A DNA stretch of 64,000 nt from Spirochaetota bacterium (GCA_017999915.1 JAGNKX010000006.1:128077-192076); one strand, 5' to 3'. Positions 11,279-19,769 are shown, counted from the first letter of the stretch. The notes: generated from the letters alone by a model not told the origin. Translations and numbers: made by a program.

Positions 11279-12702
11279 TTATAGTTCTCCGAGCTCAGGG
11301 TGATGCTTTTCCGTCCCGCCGCTGTGGATTCGCAGGCCAGGTACAGTTCGTCGTTATCGTAGCCGCATTCAAGGGAATCCCCGGTGGAGGAGGCGTTATA
11401 TCCGCCGGTTCCGATAAGGGCTTCCCGGGGCAGGAATATCCTTGTTTCACCCTTCGCCGGGTCGTGGTCCCATTCGATGCGCACCTGGATCGCGCCGGTA
11501 TCCTTCCTCGACACCGTGAAGGAGACCGGCGTTCCGGCGATCCTCTGCGCGTAGGGCCTGATCCGGTAGTTGGCCCGCAGGGCGCCAAGGTTGTCCACGA
11601 CGCTCAGGTTCTCGTCGTTGAATCCGTCAAAGGTGTCCGGCTTCCAGCCGGGGGTGTAGTTCCACTGGGTGCCGGAGGCGTGGTTGGCGTCCAGCCAGGC
11701 ATAGAAGAGGTCCATGTATTTCGCGCCGCCGCCGGCCGTGGCGTTGACGCCGAATTCCCCCCACAGTATGGGCACGTTCCACGCGTCGGATTTTTTCTTT
11801 TGCTTGTTGAGGGCGCTGTCCGGCGAAGTGCCGAACCACGCGTTGAAGACGATGATGCTCCCGTCGTAGTAATGGGGCGCGTAGGCGTAGTTGCCGAAGG
11901 ACATCTTCGGCAGCTCCGAGGCGTTGCCCGCGCTGATGAGGGCGTGGGGGCAGAGGAAGAGCACCGAGTCGGGATCGTTCTTCCGGATGATCTTCGCGGC
12001 GTCTTCGTACAGGACGGCGATCTCCTTGACCTCGTCGCCCCACGGCTCGTTGAGAATATCATAGCCGAGCACCGCCGGGTTGCTCCCGAAATGGGCGCTC
12101 ACGGCGTCCATCATCTTTAAAAACCTGGTGCGCACGCCGTACTTGTCCCTGTAGAAGCGGTTCCAGCAGGTGTGCATGTCGAAATCCCAGATCATCTGGG
12201 CCCCCCAGATCTTGCAGCTGCTGTCGTTGCGGGGGGTGTCCTTCGATACTTCTGCGGGAACGGCCCATTCGGGGAAGCCCTCGCCGCAGCCGTTGACCTG
12301 GTAGCGCGAGAACGCGTCCTGGTGAAAGTCGATGATGACCTTGATGCCCCGCTCCCCGGCCCAGGACACCACCCGGGTGATATAATCGAGGTATTCGCTG
12401 TTGTACGATCCCATGACCGGCTCAAAGGCCTCCCAGGTGAACAGGAGCCTGATGACGTTGACGCCCCAGCCGGGCAGGGGATCAAGGAGTTTCGCTTCCT
12501 TTATTGGCATGAAGTCCGGCACCTTGGCGTCGCCGGCCACGTTGAGGCCGCGGTAGAGGACGACACCGCCGCGGTCATCGACAAAATATTTCCCGCTGGC
12601 CTTGACGGTCTGGCTTGTCACGGTTGTCGTGTCGCATGAGAGGTAGGCTGCCATGGACAGCGATAAGGAAAAAAGAATAAGTCGGCGTATCTGTTTTTTC
12701 AT
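11275..12702 (-). CDS. GH5-type glycoside hydrolase lipoprotein (cellulase / endoglycoceramidase-like)
   Basis: The protein has 475 residues. It starts with a lipoprotein signal peptide whose lipobox ends at Cys23 (YLSC), then a TIM barrel. Conserved points are GVNVIRLLFTWEAFEP (~80-95), VIIDFHQD (~122-129), DILNEPWG with acid/base Glu219, HYYDG near 277-281, and PILWGEFG with nucleophile Glu316. A beta-sandwich-like C-terminal part (~390-475) follows. The HQD and NEP motifs are those of the cellulase/endoglycoceramidase branch of GH5, which act on glucans or glycolipids. Asp follows the lipid Cys; in E. coli that favours the inner membrane, but the rule differs among phyla. With GH1, symporter and PfkB nearby, a role in glucoside use is likely. 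Confidence 0.9.
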   Translation of the reverse strand: MKKQIRRLILFSLSLSMAAYLSCDTTTVTSQTVKASGKYFVDDRGGVVLYRGLNVAGDAKVPDFMPIKEAKLLDPLPGWGVNVIRLLFTWEAFEPVMGSYNSEYLDYITRVVSWAGERGIKVIIDFHQDAFSRYQVNGCGEGFPEWAVPAEVSKDTPRNDSSCKIWGAQMIWDFDMHTCWNRFYRDKYGVRTRFLKMMDAVSAHFGSNPAVLGYDILNEPWGDEVKEIAVLYEDAAKIIRKNDPDSVLFLCPHALISAGNASELPKMSFGNYAYAPHYYDGSIIVFNAWFGTSPDSALNKQKKKSDAWNVPILWGEFGVNATAGGGAKYMDLFYAWLDANHASGTQWNYTPGWKPDTFDGFNDENLSVVDNLGALRANYRIRPYAQRIAGTPVSFTVSRKDTGAIQVRIEWDHDPAKGETRIFLPREALIGTGGYNASSTGDSLECGYDNDELYLACESTAAGRKSITLSSENYK

Positions 12703-12829
12703 GGCTGATTCTCCAGGATGATTTCAAATGGCGCGGCATAGCCATCAATCGGATCATGAATCAATGGATACCATGAGTATCACTTTAAATCGACTTATCC
12801 GCTGAGTTGAGACTCTTTTTTTCGGGATG

Positions 12830-13855
12830 CTACAGCTTCTTCCTGTATTGCGTCGGGGTCAGGCCGGTAAATTCCTTGAATATCCTGTTGAAGGTCGCCT
12901 TTGAATTGAAGCCGGTATCAAAGGCTATGCGCAATACGGTCTTTTCCCTGCTGGCTTCATCAGCCATCATCCGCCGGGCCTCCTCTATCCTGAATCCATT
13001 GACGTACATGAAAAAGTTCTGGTTGTATTTTTCGCTCAAAATCTGGGTCAGGTGATGACGCTTGATCTGGAGGGCCCGGGCGACGTCGTCAATGCGGAGC
13101 TCCGGGTCAAGGTACGGTTTCTTATCGTCCATGTAGGCCTCCAGCATCGCCGAATACTCGTCGACGCTCGATTGCTTCAATCCCGACCGGTCATATTTTC
13201 TCCTCAGCAGGTTCAGAATAAATATCCTTCTGCTGTCGGCGTCGGTGCTGTAACTGGAAAAGAGGAGCATGATGATGATGAAGCTGAAAAAGAGGACGTT
13301 GCGGAGTATGTTCCCGATGCCGAGGCCGGTGAAGAGAGCCAGGCCGGCCACCTGGGTGAGCATCATCAGGCCTATGACGCCCAGCGATATCCAGAAGGGG
13401 AAGCGGATGAGGGTCGACGAGAAGATGATCACGAAGAGCGATCCCAGGGGCAGGTCATAGCCCGCCGCGTTGACCCCGATGACGTCGATGGCCACGACAG
13501 AGGCGTTCACGATGATCATCGACGCTGAAACCATGGCGTAGGTCATCCGCACGTCGCCGGCGCGCCTGGCCAGGAAGACAAGGGGAACGATGACTGCGGC
13601 GGTCAGGGCCCGCACGATCCAAGCCCGCACGGCCGCGGGGAAGGGGAAGGCGATATAATCAAGGATGGTAAAGAGGAGAAACGCGGACATGCCGATGATG
13701 AGCACCCTGTTTGACACGATCAGGCGCGTGCTCGCGTGGTGCAGGATGTACCGCTTTTCAAGCTCGTCGGGGAATTTTAAAACCGGCGAGTCATTGTCCA
13801 GCCTGGCTGCGAGCTGTTGCAGATCATGGTCGTCCATAGGGTCCCATCGGGTCAT
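12830..13855 (-). CDS. AraC-family regulator with N-terminal membrane domain
   Basis: The protein has 341 residues. After a soluble head there are about six membrane segments (~45-205), a linker (~206-245), and a C-terminal AraC/XylS double helix-turn-helix (~245-341). The last part carries the family signature of the second helix: LRIAFDTGFNSKATFNRIFK and LTPTQYRKKL. Membrane-anchored AraC proteins sense in or through the membrane and bind DNA directly. It sits between the GH5 gene (same strand, 127 bp downstream) and the divergent GH1 gene, so it probably controls this sugar cluster through the 13856-14033 spacer. Confidence 0.9.
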   Translation of the reverse strand: MTRWDPMDDHDLQQLAARLDNDSPVLKFPDELEKRYILHHASTRLIVSNRVLIIGMSAFLLFTILDYIAFPFPAAVRAWIVRALTAAVIVPLVFLARRAGDVRMTYAMVSASMIIVNASVVAIDVIGVNAAGYDLPLGSLFVIIFSSTLIRFPFWISLGVIGLMMLTQVAGLALFTGLGIGNILRNVLFFSFIIIMLLFSSYSTDADSRRIFILNLLRRKYDRSGLKQSSVDEYSAMLEAYMDDKKPYLDPELRIDDVARALQIKRHHLTQILSEKYNQNFFMYVNGFRIEEARRMMADEASREKTVLRIAFDTGFNSKATFNRIFKEFTGLTPTQYRKKL

Positions 13856-14033
13856 GCCGTATCGTGTATATAGAGAATCCCCCTGACCGTGGAAGTGTCA
13901 AGTTATTTTGAAGGTGCCTCCGATCCCGGCTGCAGGGGAAACCTTTTCCCGGTCCCGGGAAATAATAATTGCCATTATCACGGGATTGCTATATATGAAG
14001 ATTCGTGGCTTATCATGTCCCGGGGGTGCCTGC
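13856..14033. promoter_or_regulatory. Divergent promoter region between AraC regulator and GH1 gene
   Basis: This 178-bp spacer separates the two divergent starts and must hold both promoters and probably the AraC site. I see no high-scoring -35/-10 pair. An open frame entering from 13908 in the GH1 frame crosses it, but the CCGGGGGTG ribosome site supports translation from 14034. Confidence 0.5.
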
Positions 14034-15464
14034 ATGATTGTAACTGTCCTGATCGGAATTGCCATACTCGCCGCCGCTTTATTCATCATCGCAATCGTCT
14101 ACGGCAATGTCCGCAAGCTCCCGCCTTCACGGAAAGCCGTGGTGAAGGGCGACGCCTTCCCCGAAGGGTTCCTCTGGGCCACGGGGGAGGACGCCTACCA
14201 GCATGAGGGCGGCAATTGCAACAACGACTGGTTCCAATGGGAGTCCGGGACGCCGTCTCCCATCGAGAACGGCGATACCTGCGGCGCCTCCGTCGATTTC
14301 TTCAACCGCTACGAGGAGGATTTTTCCCGCGCGAAAAGCGACGGCCAGAACGCGCACCGCATCGGCATCGAGTGGAGCCGCGTCGAGCCGGAGCGGGGAC
14401 GCTACGATGAAAAAGCGTGGGACCATTACGGCGCCATGCTGGCCTCTCTTAAGGAGAAGGGCTTCACCGTGTTCCTGAATCTCTGGCACTTCACCCTGCC
14501 CCTCTGGGCGGCGGACCTGGGCGGGTGGGAGAGCGGGGCGGTCATGGAACGCTGGCGCGCCTACGTGAGGGAGTGCGCCCTCCGCTTCGGCCGTTACGTC
14601 GACTTCTGGAGCACCATGATCGACGCCCAGATCTACGCCCTGGCGGGGTACGGCCTCGGCGAGATCCCGCCGAACAGAGCGGACATCGCCCTGGCGGTAA
14701 AAATATACGGCATCCTTATCCATGCCCACGCCGAGGCCTATCACATCATCAAGGAGCATGCCGAAACGCCGCCGGGAGGAAACGCGGCTGGGCCCCGCGT
14801 CGGCATGATCTACTTTTTCTTCCATTATCGGGCCAAGAGCTTTTTCCTCGACCGGGTCGTGGCCGGACAGACCGACCGGATCTTCAACTGGAATTTCCTC
14901 GACGCGATCCACTCCGGCGTCATCGACATCGGTATCCTGTTGGGCCCCTCCCTCAGGGAGAAGGATGATCGCCTGAAGGGGACCCTGGACTGGCTCGGCG
15001 TGAACTACTACACCCGCGAGATCCTGTCCTTCAATCCCTTCAAGCCCGGCATGGTGAACCGCACCTCCTATCCGCACTACCCGGTCACGGACATGGGCTG
15101 GGAGATCTACCCCGAGGGACTCTACCATGTGTGCAGGGAGGCCGCGCGGCGATACCCCGGCGTGCCGATGATGATCACCGAGTGCGGCCTGGCCGACGCG
15201 AAGGACGACCGGAGGCCCGGCTATATCCTGGATCACCTGGCGTGGACGCTGCGGCTCATCGAAGAGGGATGCCCCGTCATCGGCTTCACCTACTGGAGCC
15301 TCACTGATAACTGGGAATGGGCGAAGGGCTTCGGCCCGAAGTTCGGCCTCTACCGCGTGGATATGAAGAGCTTCGCGAGAGAGGAGACACGGTCAGCCCG
15401 GATCTACCGCTTTATCGCTGACAACAACCGCCTGCCGGACAACGAAGAGCTGCGGGCTCTGTAG
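14034..15464 (+). CDS. GH1 family glycoside hydrolase, membrane-anchored, with altered acid/base motif
   Basis: The protein has 476 residues from the ATG at 14034, which has CGGGGGTG seven bases before it. Residues 1-23 form a hydrophobic anchor or uncleaved signal. The GH1 barrel then starts with FPEGFLWATGEDAYQHEG (~42-59). Other family marks are IGIEWSRVEPERG (~110-122), NLWHFTLPLW (149-158), nucleophile Glu383 in ITECGLAD, and the substrate loop GFTYWSLTDNWEWAKGFGPKFGLY. The acid/base motif, normally TFNEP, reads STMIDAQ here: Glu is replaced by Asp197, and Asn and Pro are lost. Activity may be reduced, altered or dependent on an outside acid. The gene belongs to the sugar cluster (GH5, GPH symporter, PfkB). 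Confidence 0.9.
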   Translation: MIVTVLIGIAILAAALFIIAIVYGNVRKLPPSRKAVVKGDAFPEGFLWATGEDAYQHEGGNCNNDWFQWESGTPSPIENGDTCGASVDFFNRYEEDFSRAKSDGQNAHRIGIEWSRVEPERGRYDEKAWDHYGAMLASLKEKGFTVFLNLWHFTLPLWAADLGGWESGAVMERWRAYVRECALRFGRYVDFWSTMIDAQIYALAGYGLGEIPPNRADIALAVKIYGILIHAHAEAYHIIKEHAETPPGGNAAGPRVGMIYFFFHYRAKSFFLDRVVAGQTDRIFNWNFLDAIHSGVIDIGILLGPSLREKDDRLKGTLDWLGVNYYTREILSFNPFKPGMVNRTSYPHYPVTDMGWEIYPEGLYHVCREAARRYPGVPMMITECGLADAKDDRRPGYILDHLAWTLRLIEEGCPVIGFTYWSLTDNWEWAKGFGPKFGLYRVDMKSFAREETRSARIYRFIADNNRLPDNEELRAL

Positions 15465-15478
15465 CGCAGCGCCCGGTT

Positions 15479-16801
15479 TCAATCCTTTATATAGGCCTTG
15501 CCGTCCTTTTCCCGTATCGGGTAGCGGAGGAAGACGGCGAAGGCGATGAGTGACGATAACCCCGCGGCCGCCGCGATGAGCTTCAGGCCGAGCTCCGTGG
15601 GCCTGGCGTCGCCGCCGAAATACATGAGGGCCGTGGCGACCGCTATGGAGACGCCGATGGCGATCTTCTGGAAGATGGCCTGCACCCCCACATATATTCC
15701 CTCCCGCTGCTTGCCCGTCAGGGTCTCGTCGTGGTCGATGACGTCGGAGAGGATCGCGTAGGGGAGGATCATGATGCCCGCCACGGGCATGCCGATGCAC
15801 GCCATGACGATCTGCGTGTGGAGCATCGCGTCTGCGCCCGGGGCGGTGCTGACGAGCCAGAGGAGCGGCATGGTGAAGGCGGCGAGGATGAAGGTAAGGA
15901 GCATCACGGGGTACTTGCCGAAGCGCTTCGAAAGGTAATTGAAGACGAAAAAGAAGATGATGTTGGTCGCCAGGAGCGGCGCCATCAGCAGCACCACGTC
16001 GCGGTCGCTCCTGCCGAGGACGTACTGGGTCCAGAAGGGGATGATCAGGATGATCATGTTCAGGCCGAACCAGAACACGGCGGTGGCCCCGAGGAGGTAG
16101 CGGAAGGGCCTGTTGTGGAAGGTGGTCCGCGCCCACTGGAATATCATGGAGAAGCGCATCTTTTCCGCCGCCGTCGCGCTGCCGGTATCGGAGGGCTTTT
16201 CCCGTATGGCCAGCATCGTGGGGACGAATGAGGCGACGGTGAGACAGCCGGTCACCAGGCCGAGGCCGGCCCATCCCAGGGCGTCCTTGATGGGGCCCAT
16301 GACGCCGAAGACGAGGGTCCCGACCATGAGGAACACCGCCTGGTAGGTCGAAATGTTCACCCTCTCTCCGAGATCGGAGGTTATCTCCGGGAGGAGCGCC
16401 ATGTAGGGGTTCGCCAGGAGGGACCAGCAGATGAAGAAGAGCTGCACCAGCGCGAAGACCCACACGGCGTTGGCCCAATGCATGGCACCGGGCACGGGCG
16501 GGACCCAGAGGAGGAAGGTGATGATTGCGGCCGGCAGGGTCATGGCCATGATGAAGGGAATCCTGCGGCCCCGCCGGGAGCGGTGATGGTCGCTCACGAA
16601 CCCGGCAATGGGCTCGGTGACGCCGTCCACCACCCTACCGACGAGAAAAATAGCGGCGAAGAGAAACCCGGGCACCAGGGCCTCCTCCTTGTTGGGCACG
16701 TACAGCTTGAGGAGCCACTGCGAAATGACCAGGTTCGCCAGGTTCAGGGAGAGGCCGCCCATGGCGTAGGATAGCTTCTGCTTCATCTTCAGCTGGTTCA
16801 T
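15479..16801 (-). CDS. GPH-family (glycoside-pentoside-hexuronide) MFS cation symporter
   Basis: The protein has 440 residues with about twelve membrane segments. The N-terminal KLSYAMGGLSLNLANLV, VGRVVDGVTEPIAGFVSD and the RRGRRIPFI loop match the GPH (MelB-like) symporters, which import sugars or glycosides with Na+ or H+. The start at 16801 follows GGAGGAAT. It ends only 14 bp from the end of the convergent GH1 gene, and the PfkB gene lies 31 bp upstream on the same strand, so symporter and kinase probably form an operon. The substrate is not fixed by sequence; context suggests a glucoside or related hexose. Confidence 0.9.
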   Translation of the reverse strand: MNQLKMKQKLSYAMGGLSLNLANLVISQWLLKLYVPNKEEALVPGFLFAAIFLVGRVVDGVTEPIAGFVSDHHRSRRGRRIPFIMAMTLPAAIITFLLWVPPVPGAMHWANAVWVFALVQLFFICWSLLANPYMALLPEITSDLGERVNISTYQAVFLMVGTLVFGVMGPIKDALGWAGLGLVTGCLTVASFVPTMLAIREKPSDTGSATAAEKMRFSMIFQWARTTFHNRPFRYLLGATAVFWFGLNMIILIIPFWTQYVLGRSDRDVVLLMAPLLATNIIFFFVFNYLSKRFGKYPVMLLTFILAAFTMPLLWLVSTAPGADAMLHTQIVMACIGMPVAGIMILPYAILSDVIDHDETLTGKQREGIYVGVQAIFQKIAIGVSIAVATALMYFGGDARPTELGLKLIAAAAGLSSLIAFAVFLRYPIREKDGKAYIKD

Positions 16802-16832
16802 GGATTCCTCCGTCGGTATAACCGTGTAAGTA

Positions 16833-17729
16833 TTATCCTGCCATGGTATTCACGAGCCTTTGAATCTCTTCCGAGTATTCCGGCACCGCGCCGCTCCGGG
16901 ACGCCACAAAGGCCCCCACCCTGACGGCGAAGCGCGCCGCCTCTCCGGCGGTATGGCCGCCAAGGAACGACCTGAGGAAGGCCGCGCCGAAGGCGTCGCC
17001 GGCGCCGACCGTGTCAGCCACCGCTACCTCGATGCCGGGCGCTTCAATGAAGGCACCGTCGTGGAGCACGGCGGCCCCGCGGGCGCCGCGGGTGACGCAC
17101 AGGGTCGTGATATTGTAGCGCTCCGCCGCGGACCGGGCGAATTCCTCGTCGTCAAGGCCGCGGGCGAAGAGGAGCCTTCCCAGCAGCGAGGCCTCGTCGT
17201 CATTGCACTTCATGATGGTGCAGGCGCGGAGGGACCACTCGATCCATTCCGCCGCGTAATAGTCCTGGCGGATATTCACATCGTAGAAGACGATCCGGGG
17301 GGCGACGCAGTCGAGGAGCAATTCGAGGCTTGCCCGGTTGACGGCGCTCCGCTGCGCCAGGGTGCCGAAGCAGAGCGCGTCTACGACGCCGGACCCGAGG
17401 GCCCGGGCCTCTTCGGATGTAACAGTTATCTCGTCCCAGGCGACGTTGTCATGGATGGCGAAGTCATGGGACCCGTCACCCTTGAGGGTAATCTCCACGG
17501 TCCCCGTGGGAAGACGGCGGTTCACGGCGACGGCCCCGGTATCGATGCCGCATTTCTTCGCCTCTGCCCGCGCCTTCCTGCCGAGGCTGTCATTGCCGAC
17601 CGACGATACCAGCGCGGCCCGGGCCCCCATCCTCGCGCAATGGGCCGCGAAATTAAAGGGGGCGCCGCCAATATGCCAGCCGTCGCCTATATGGTCCCAG
17701 AGGATTTCCCCGAACGAAAGTATCTTCAT
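16833..17729 (-). CDS. PfkB-family sugar kinase (fructokinase-like)
   Basis: The protein has 298 residues, the usual size for ribokinase/fructokinase proteins. The N-terminus has the substrate region GGAPFNFAAHCARMG (~21-35), the middle has FYDVNIRQDYY, and the C-terminal signature DTVGAGDAFGAAFL holds the catalytic Asp near residue 245. The GDGWHIGGAPFN opening matches bacterial fructokinases more than adenosine or ribose kinases. It should phosphorylate a free hexose imported by the adjacent symporter. It is first in a likely two-gene operon with the GPH symporter. Confidence 0.9.
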   Translation of the reverse strand: MKILSFGEILWDHIGDGWHIGGAPFNFAAHCARMGARAALVSSVGNDSLGRKARAEAKKCGIDTGAVAVNRRLPTGTVEITLKGDGSHDFAIHDNVAWDEITVTSEEARALGSGVVDALCFGTLAQRSAVNRASLELLLDCVAPRIVFYDVNIRQDYYAAEWIEWSLRACTIMKCNDDEASLLGRLLFARGLDDEEFARSAAERYNITTLCVTRGARGAAVLHDGAFIEAPGIEVAVADTVGAGDAFGAAFLRSFLGGHTAGEAARFAVRVGAFVASRSGAVPEYSEEIQRLVNTMAG

Positions 17730-17971
17730 GGCTCAGCACCGCCAGCACTATAATCCGGGGCGCGCGGAATGTAAAGGTTTTTATGATGGCGGTTTTCTGA
17801 AAACGCCATCCATGGAGCTTGTCAGCGAATCGCCGGGGAACGGCGGATGGCTCTATTTTGTTATGCAACAAATGTAACATAATTGACATCTGTAATTTAA
17901 TCAGTCATCCTGCCGCCGACAGGGGATGATTCGTTCGGTCCGTGTTATAAGTGACAGATCGGAGGGGAGTG

Positions 17972-18538
17972 ATGCAGATGAAGTCCGTCGATATCAGGAT
18001 CGTGAAATCCAGGGCGCTGATCCTCGACGCCCTCCTGGAGCTCATGAAGGACAAGGCCTATGCCGAAATCAGCATCACGGAGCTGGCCGAGGAGGCCTGC
18101 GTGGCCCGGCAGACCATCTATCGCAACTTCAGCGGCAAGGACGAGATCCTGCTCCATTACATGGACGGGGTCTTCGACGGATATTTCAGGGATATCGTTG
18201 ACATGATGCACCGGAAAGAGTATATCGGCGATATGTCGATGAGCCTGCTCCGGATATGGAAAGAGAACAAGAAGCTGTTCCTGGCGCTGCAGGGAGCGGG
18301 CCTGATACACAAGACCCTGGAGCGGTTTTCCCAGTACGCCCTCATGCTTCAGAAGCACCTCGATACAAGGAGCGGCAAAAAGTCGGTGCATCACGCCTAT
18401 GCCGCGCATTTCATCGCCGGCGGGACCTACATGGTTCTGAGCAAGTGGTTCCAGGACAACATGAAGGTGCCCGTTGAGGAGATGGGGGACCTTTTCAGCG
18501 AGATCGGCAGGTTCGCCCTTGAGATTATCAGGCGCTGA
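17972..18538 (+). CDS. TetR/AcrR-family transcriptional regulator
   Basis: The protein has 188 residues from the ATG at 17972; a second ATG two codons on (17978) is equally well placed after GGAGGGG. The helix-turn-helix spans ~12-58 and ends with the recognition part VARQTIYRNFSGKDEIL. The C-terminal ligand domain (~70-188) has no assignable ligand; LSKWFQDNMKVPVEEM is the kind of dimer-helix tail seen in many TetR_C proteins. It lies 5 bp before the small Fe-S protein gene, so the two may share a transcript. The upstream spacer 17730-17971 has TTGACA at 17882. Confidence 0.9.
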   Translation: MQMKSVDIRIVKSRALILDALLELMKDKAYAEISITELAEEACVARQTIYRNFSGKDEILLHYMDGVFDGYFRDIVDMMHRKEYIGDMSMSLLRIWKENKKLFLALQGAGLIHKTLERFSQYALMLQKHLDTRSGKKSVHHAYAAHFIAGGTYMVLSKWFQDNMKVPVEEMGDLFSEIGRFALEIIRR

Positions 18539-18543
18539 CGATC

Positions 18544-18744
18544 ATGATTAAGACCATTGTATCATATATCAGGATACGCCGGGTCGAATCAATGCTCCCC
18601 GGCGCCAATTGCGCGGCCTGCGGGGCCGATGACTGCAGGGGCTTTGCGCGGATGATCGTGCGGGAACGGGCCGACGCGGCGCGCTGTTCCGTGTGCGACA
18701 GGGCCATGATCGACCGCATTCGGCATTATCTGAAATTGAAGTGA
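18544..18744 (+). CDS. Small [4Fe-4S]-domain protein (RnfB/FeS-type cluster motif)
   Basis: The protein has 66 residues. The centre reads LPGANCAACGADDCRGFARMIV, then RCSVCDR: a CxxCxxxxC pattern followed by two more Cys, as in the FeS domain of RnfB, CdhD-type and related proteins (PGxNCGxCGxxxC). A helical N-terminus and a basic C-terminus flank it. It is a stand-alone version of a domain usually fused to larger redox proteins. It lies 5 bp after a TetR gene and 75 bp before another, so a redox partner or sensor role is possible but unproven. The start at 18544 lacks a strong ribosome site and may be coupled to the TetR stop. Confidence 0.75.
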   Translation: MIKTIVSYIRIRRVESMLPGANCAACGADDCRGFARMIVRERADAARCSVCDRAMIDRIRHYLKLK

Positions 18745-18770
18745 CGCCGGGTCGCCGATGATTTTTCTTG

Positions 18771-18799
18771 TTGACAATCGGGATTCCACCCGGTGTTAC
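18771..18799 (+). promoter_or_regulatory. Possible sigma70 promoter of the second TetR gene
   Basis: TTGACA at 18771-18776 is followed after 17 bases by TGTTAC at 18794-18799, 20 bp before the TetR start. The -35 is perfect and the -10 is weak. Confidence 0.45.
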
Positions 18800-18819
18800 A
18801 TACGGACATTGGAGAGGTT

Positions 18820-19410
18820 ATGGCACAGAAAAAAAGGCGGGTCCCCACGGCCCAGAGGCAGGAGCAGATAATCAGGGCGGCGACGAGTCTCATAGCTGAG
18901 CAGGGCCTGTCGGGCGCCTCCATGGGCCGCATCGCGGAGATCGTCGGCATCAGCGAGCCGGCGATATACCGACACTTCGAGAACAGGCGGGAGATTCTCC
19001 TGGCCGTGCTGGACGGCGTGAGCATGCGCCTCATTACAATATACAATCCCGAGGGAGACGCGATTAATCGCATCAAGCGCACCAGCGAGGCCTTTTACAA
19101 TTTCGTCATGACCCACCCGGAGGACGCGCGGGTCCTCCTGGAATTCGTCTGCTCCTCCCCGTCGGAAGGCCTCAGGGAGAATGTCCGGGAAAAGATGCTC
19201 CTGATCATAGGAATGGCCCGGGGATTGCTCGACGAGGGCGTCCGCCAGGGATCCCTGAAGAAAAACCTTGATATCGACACCAAGGCCTGGGAGATCTTCT
19301 CCCACGGCTTCACCCTGAATTTTGCCTCTCTCCTCGGTTTCGGCGATTATCTTACCAGGGACAAGGCGATGAGCATCATAGAATCCATCATCGCGCAGAT
19401 CAAGAAATAG
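18820..19410 (+). CDS. TetR/AcrR-family transcriptional regulator
   Basis: The protein has 196 residues from the ATG at 18820, chosen for GGAGAGG just before it. The helix-turn-helix (~8-58) includes GASMGRIAEIVGISEPAIYRHF. The C-terminal domain (~75-196) is all helical with no recognised ligand motif. It is the nearest upstream regulator to the FAD/START operon that starts at 19770, which carries two palindromic sites at its promoter, so it is the main candidate to bind them. The TetR at 25441, just after that operon, is the alternative. Confidence 0.9.
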   Translation: MAQKKRRVPTAQRQEQIIRAATSLIAEQGLSGASMGRIAEIVGISEPAIYRHFENRREILLAVLDGVSMRLITIYNPEGDAINRIKRTSEAFYNFVMTHPEDARVLLEFVCSSPSEGLRENVREKMLLIIGMARGLLDEGVRQGSLKKNLDIDTKAWEIFSHGFTLNFASLLGFGDYLTRDKAMSIIESIIAQIKK

Positions 19411-19446
19411 GCGCCCCCTTGTCATCCGCAGGGGATGTCGCCGAAA

Positions 19447-19466
19447 GCGCGGTCACGTGACCGCGC
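19447..19466. repeat. 20-bp perfect palindrome, REP-like
   Basis: GCGCGGTCACGTGACCGCGC is fully self-complementary and lies 37 bp after the TetR stop. The element at 52576-52595 has the same skeleton, so this may be a dispersed repeat family of this genome. Confidence 0.7.
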
Positions 19467-19541
19467 CTACATGATATTTGCGCCCTTTCTATATGAAGGA
19501 CCCACAATGGGGTTGACCCGATCAGACCTCACCCCCTCGGT

Positions 19542-19566
19542 CCCCCTCTCCTCTGAGGAGAGGGGG
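19542..19566. repeat. 12-bp perfect inverted repeat with 1-base centre
   Basis: CCCCCTCTCCTC, one T, then GAGGAGAGGGGG. A strong stem with no T-run. A cruder CCCTCCCC/GGGGAGGG hairpin occurs at 56831-56862. Confidence 0.7.
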
Positions 19567-19622
19567 AGGATCAAAGAAACACCGTCTATCCCAAAAATTC
19601 CGAAAAAATAAATATTAATATA

Positions 19623-19652
19623 TTGACAAATATTTATGTTAGTTATTTATAA
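19623..19652 (+). promoter_or_regulatory. Promoter of the FAD/START operon
   Basis: TTGACA (19623-19628) is followed by TTTATA at 19646 (17-bp spacer) or TATAAC at 19648 (19-bp spacer). The -10 region lies inside the first palindrome, so a repressor bound there would block RNA polymerase. Confidence 0.6.
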
Positions 19653-19664
19653 CCAACATAAATA
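19631..19664. promoter_or_regulatory. 34-bp near-perfect palindrome, predicted repressor operator 1
   Basis: Arms TATTTATGTTAGTTAT and ATAACCAACATAAATA differ at one pair, with TT in the centre. It covers the spacer and -10 of the promoter. Size and symmetry fit a TetR operator. Confidence 0.7.
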
Positions 19665-19694
19665 AAAATAAGTTATTGGAAACTAACTTATTTT
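19665..19694. promoter_or_regulatory. Perfect 11-bp inverted repeat, predicted repressor operator 2
   Basis: AAAATAAGTTA and TAACTTATTTT are separated by eight bases. It abuts operator 1 and shares its GTTA/TAAC half-site core, which suggests two dimers bound side by side. Confidence 0.65.
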
Positions 19695-19769
19695 AAACAG
19701 CGACAACTCAAGGGTGACGCATTGACGCATAACCCGTTGAGAATATCAACACAACGGCGGAGGATTTTT

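Larger units (their letters stand above)
19411..19769. other. Regulatory spacer upstream of the FAD/START operon
   Basis: This 359-bp gap holds no gene. It contains two GC-rich perfect palindromes (19447-19466 and 19542-19566) that could end the TetR transcript, then an AT-rich block from ~19600 with a promoter and two operator-like palindromes (entered separately). Confidence 0.7.

Noticed and set aside
14127-15236. 369-residue minus-strand frame across the GH1 gene
   Set aside because: Antisense to a conserved glycosidase, with no recognisable domain.
15393-16478. 361-residue minus-strand frame in the GPH symporter gene
   Set aside because: Same strand but another frame; Arg/His/Pro-rich by-product of the symporter, which has the real ribosome site.
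17882-17910. Promoter at TTGACA 17882 for the first TetR gene
   Set aside because: The -35 is perfect but no -10 lies at 16-18 bp, so I do not list it as a feature.
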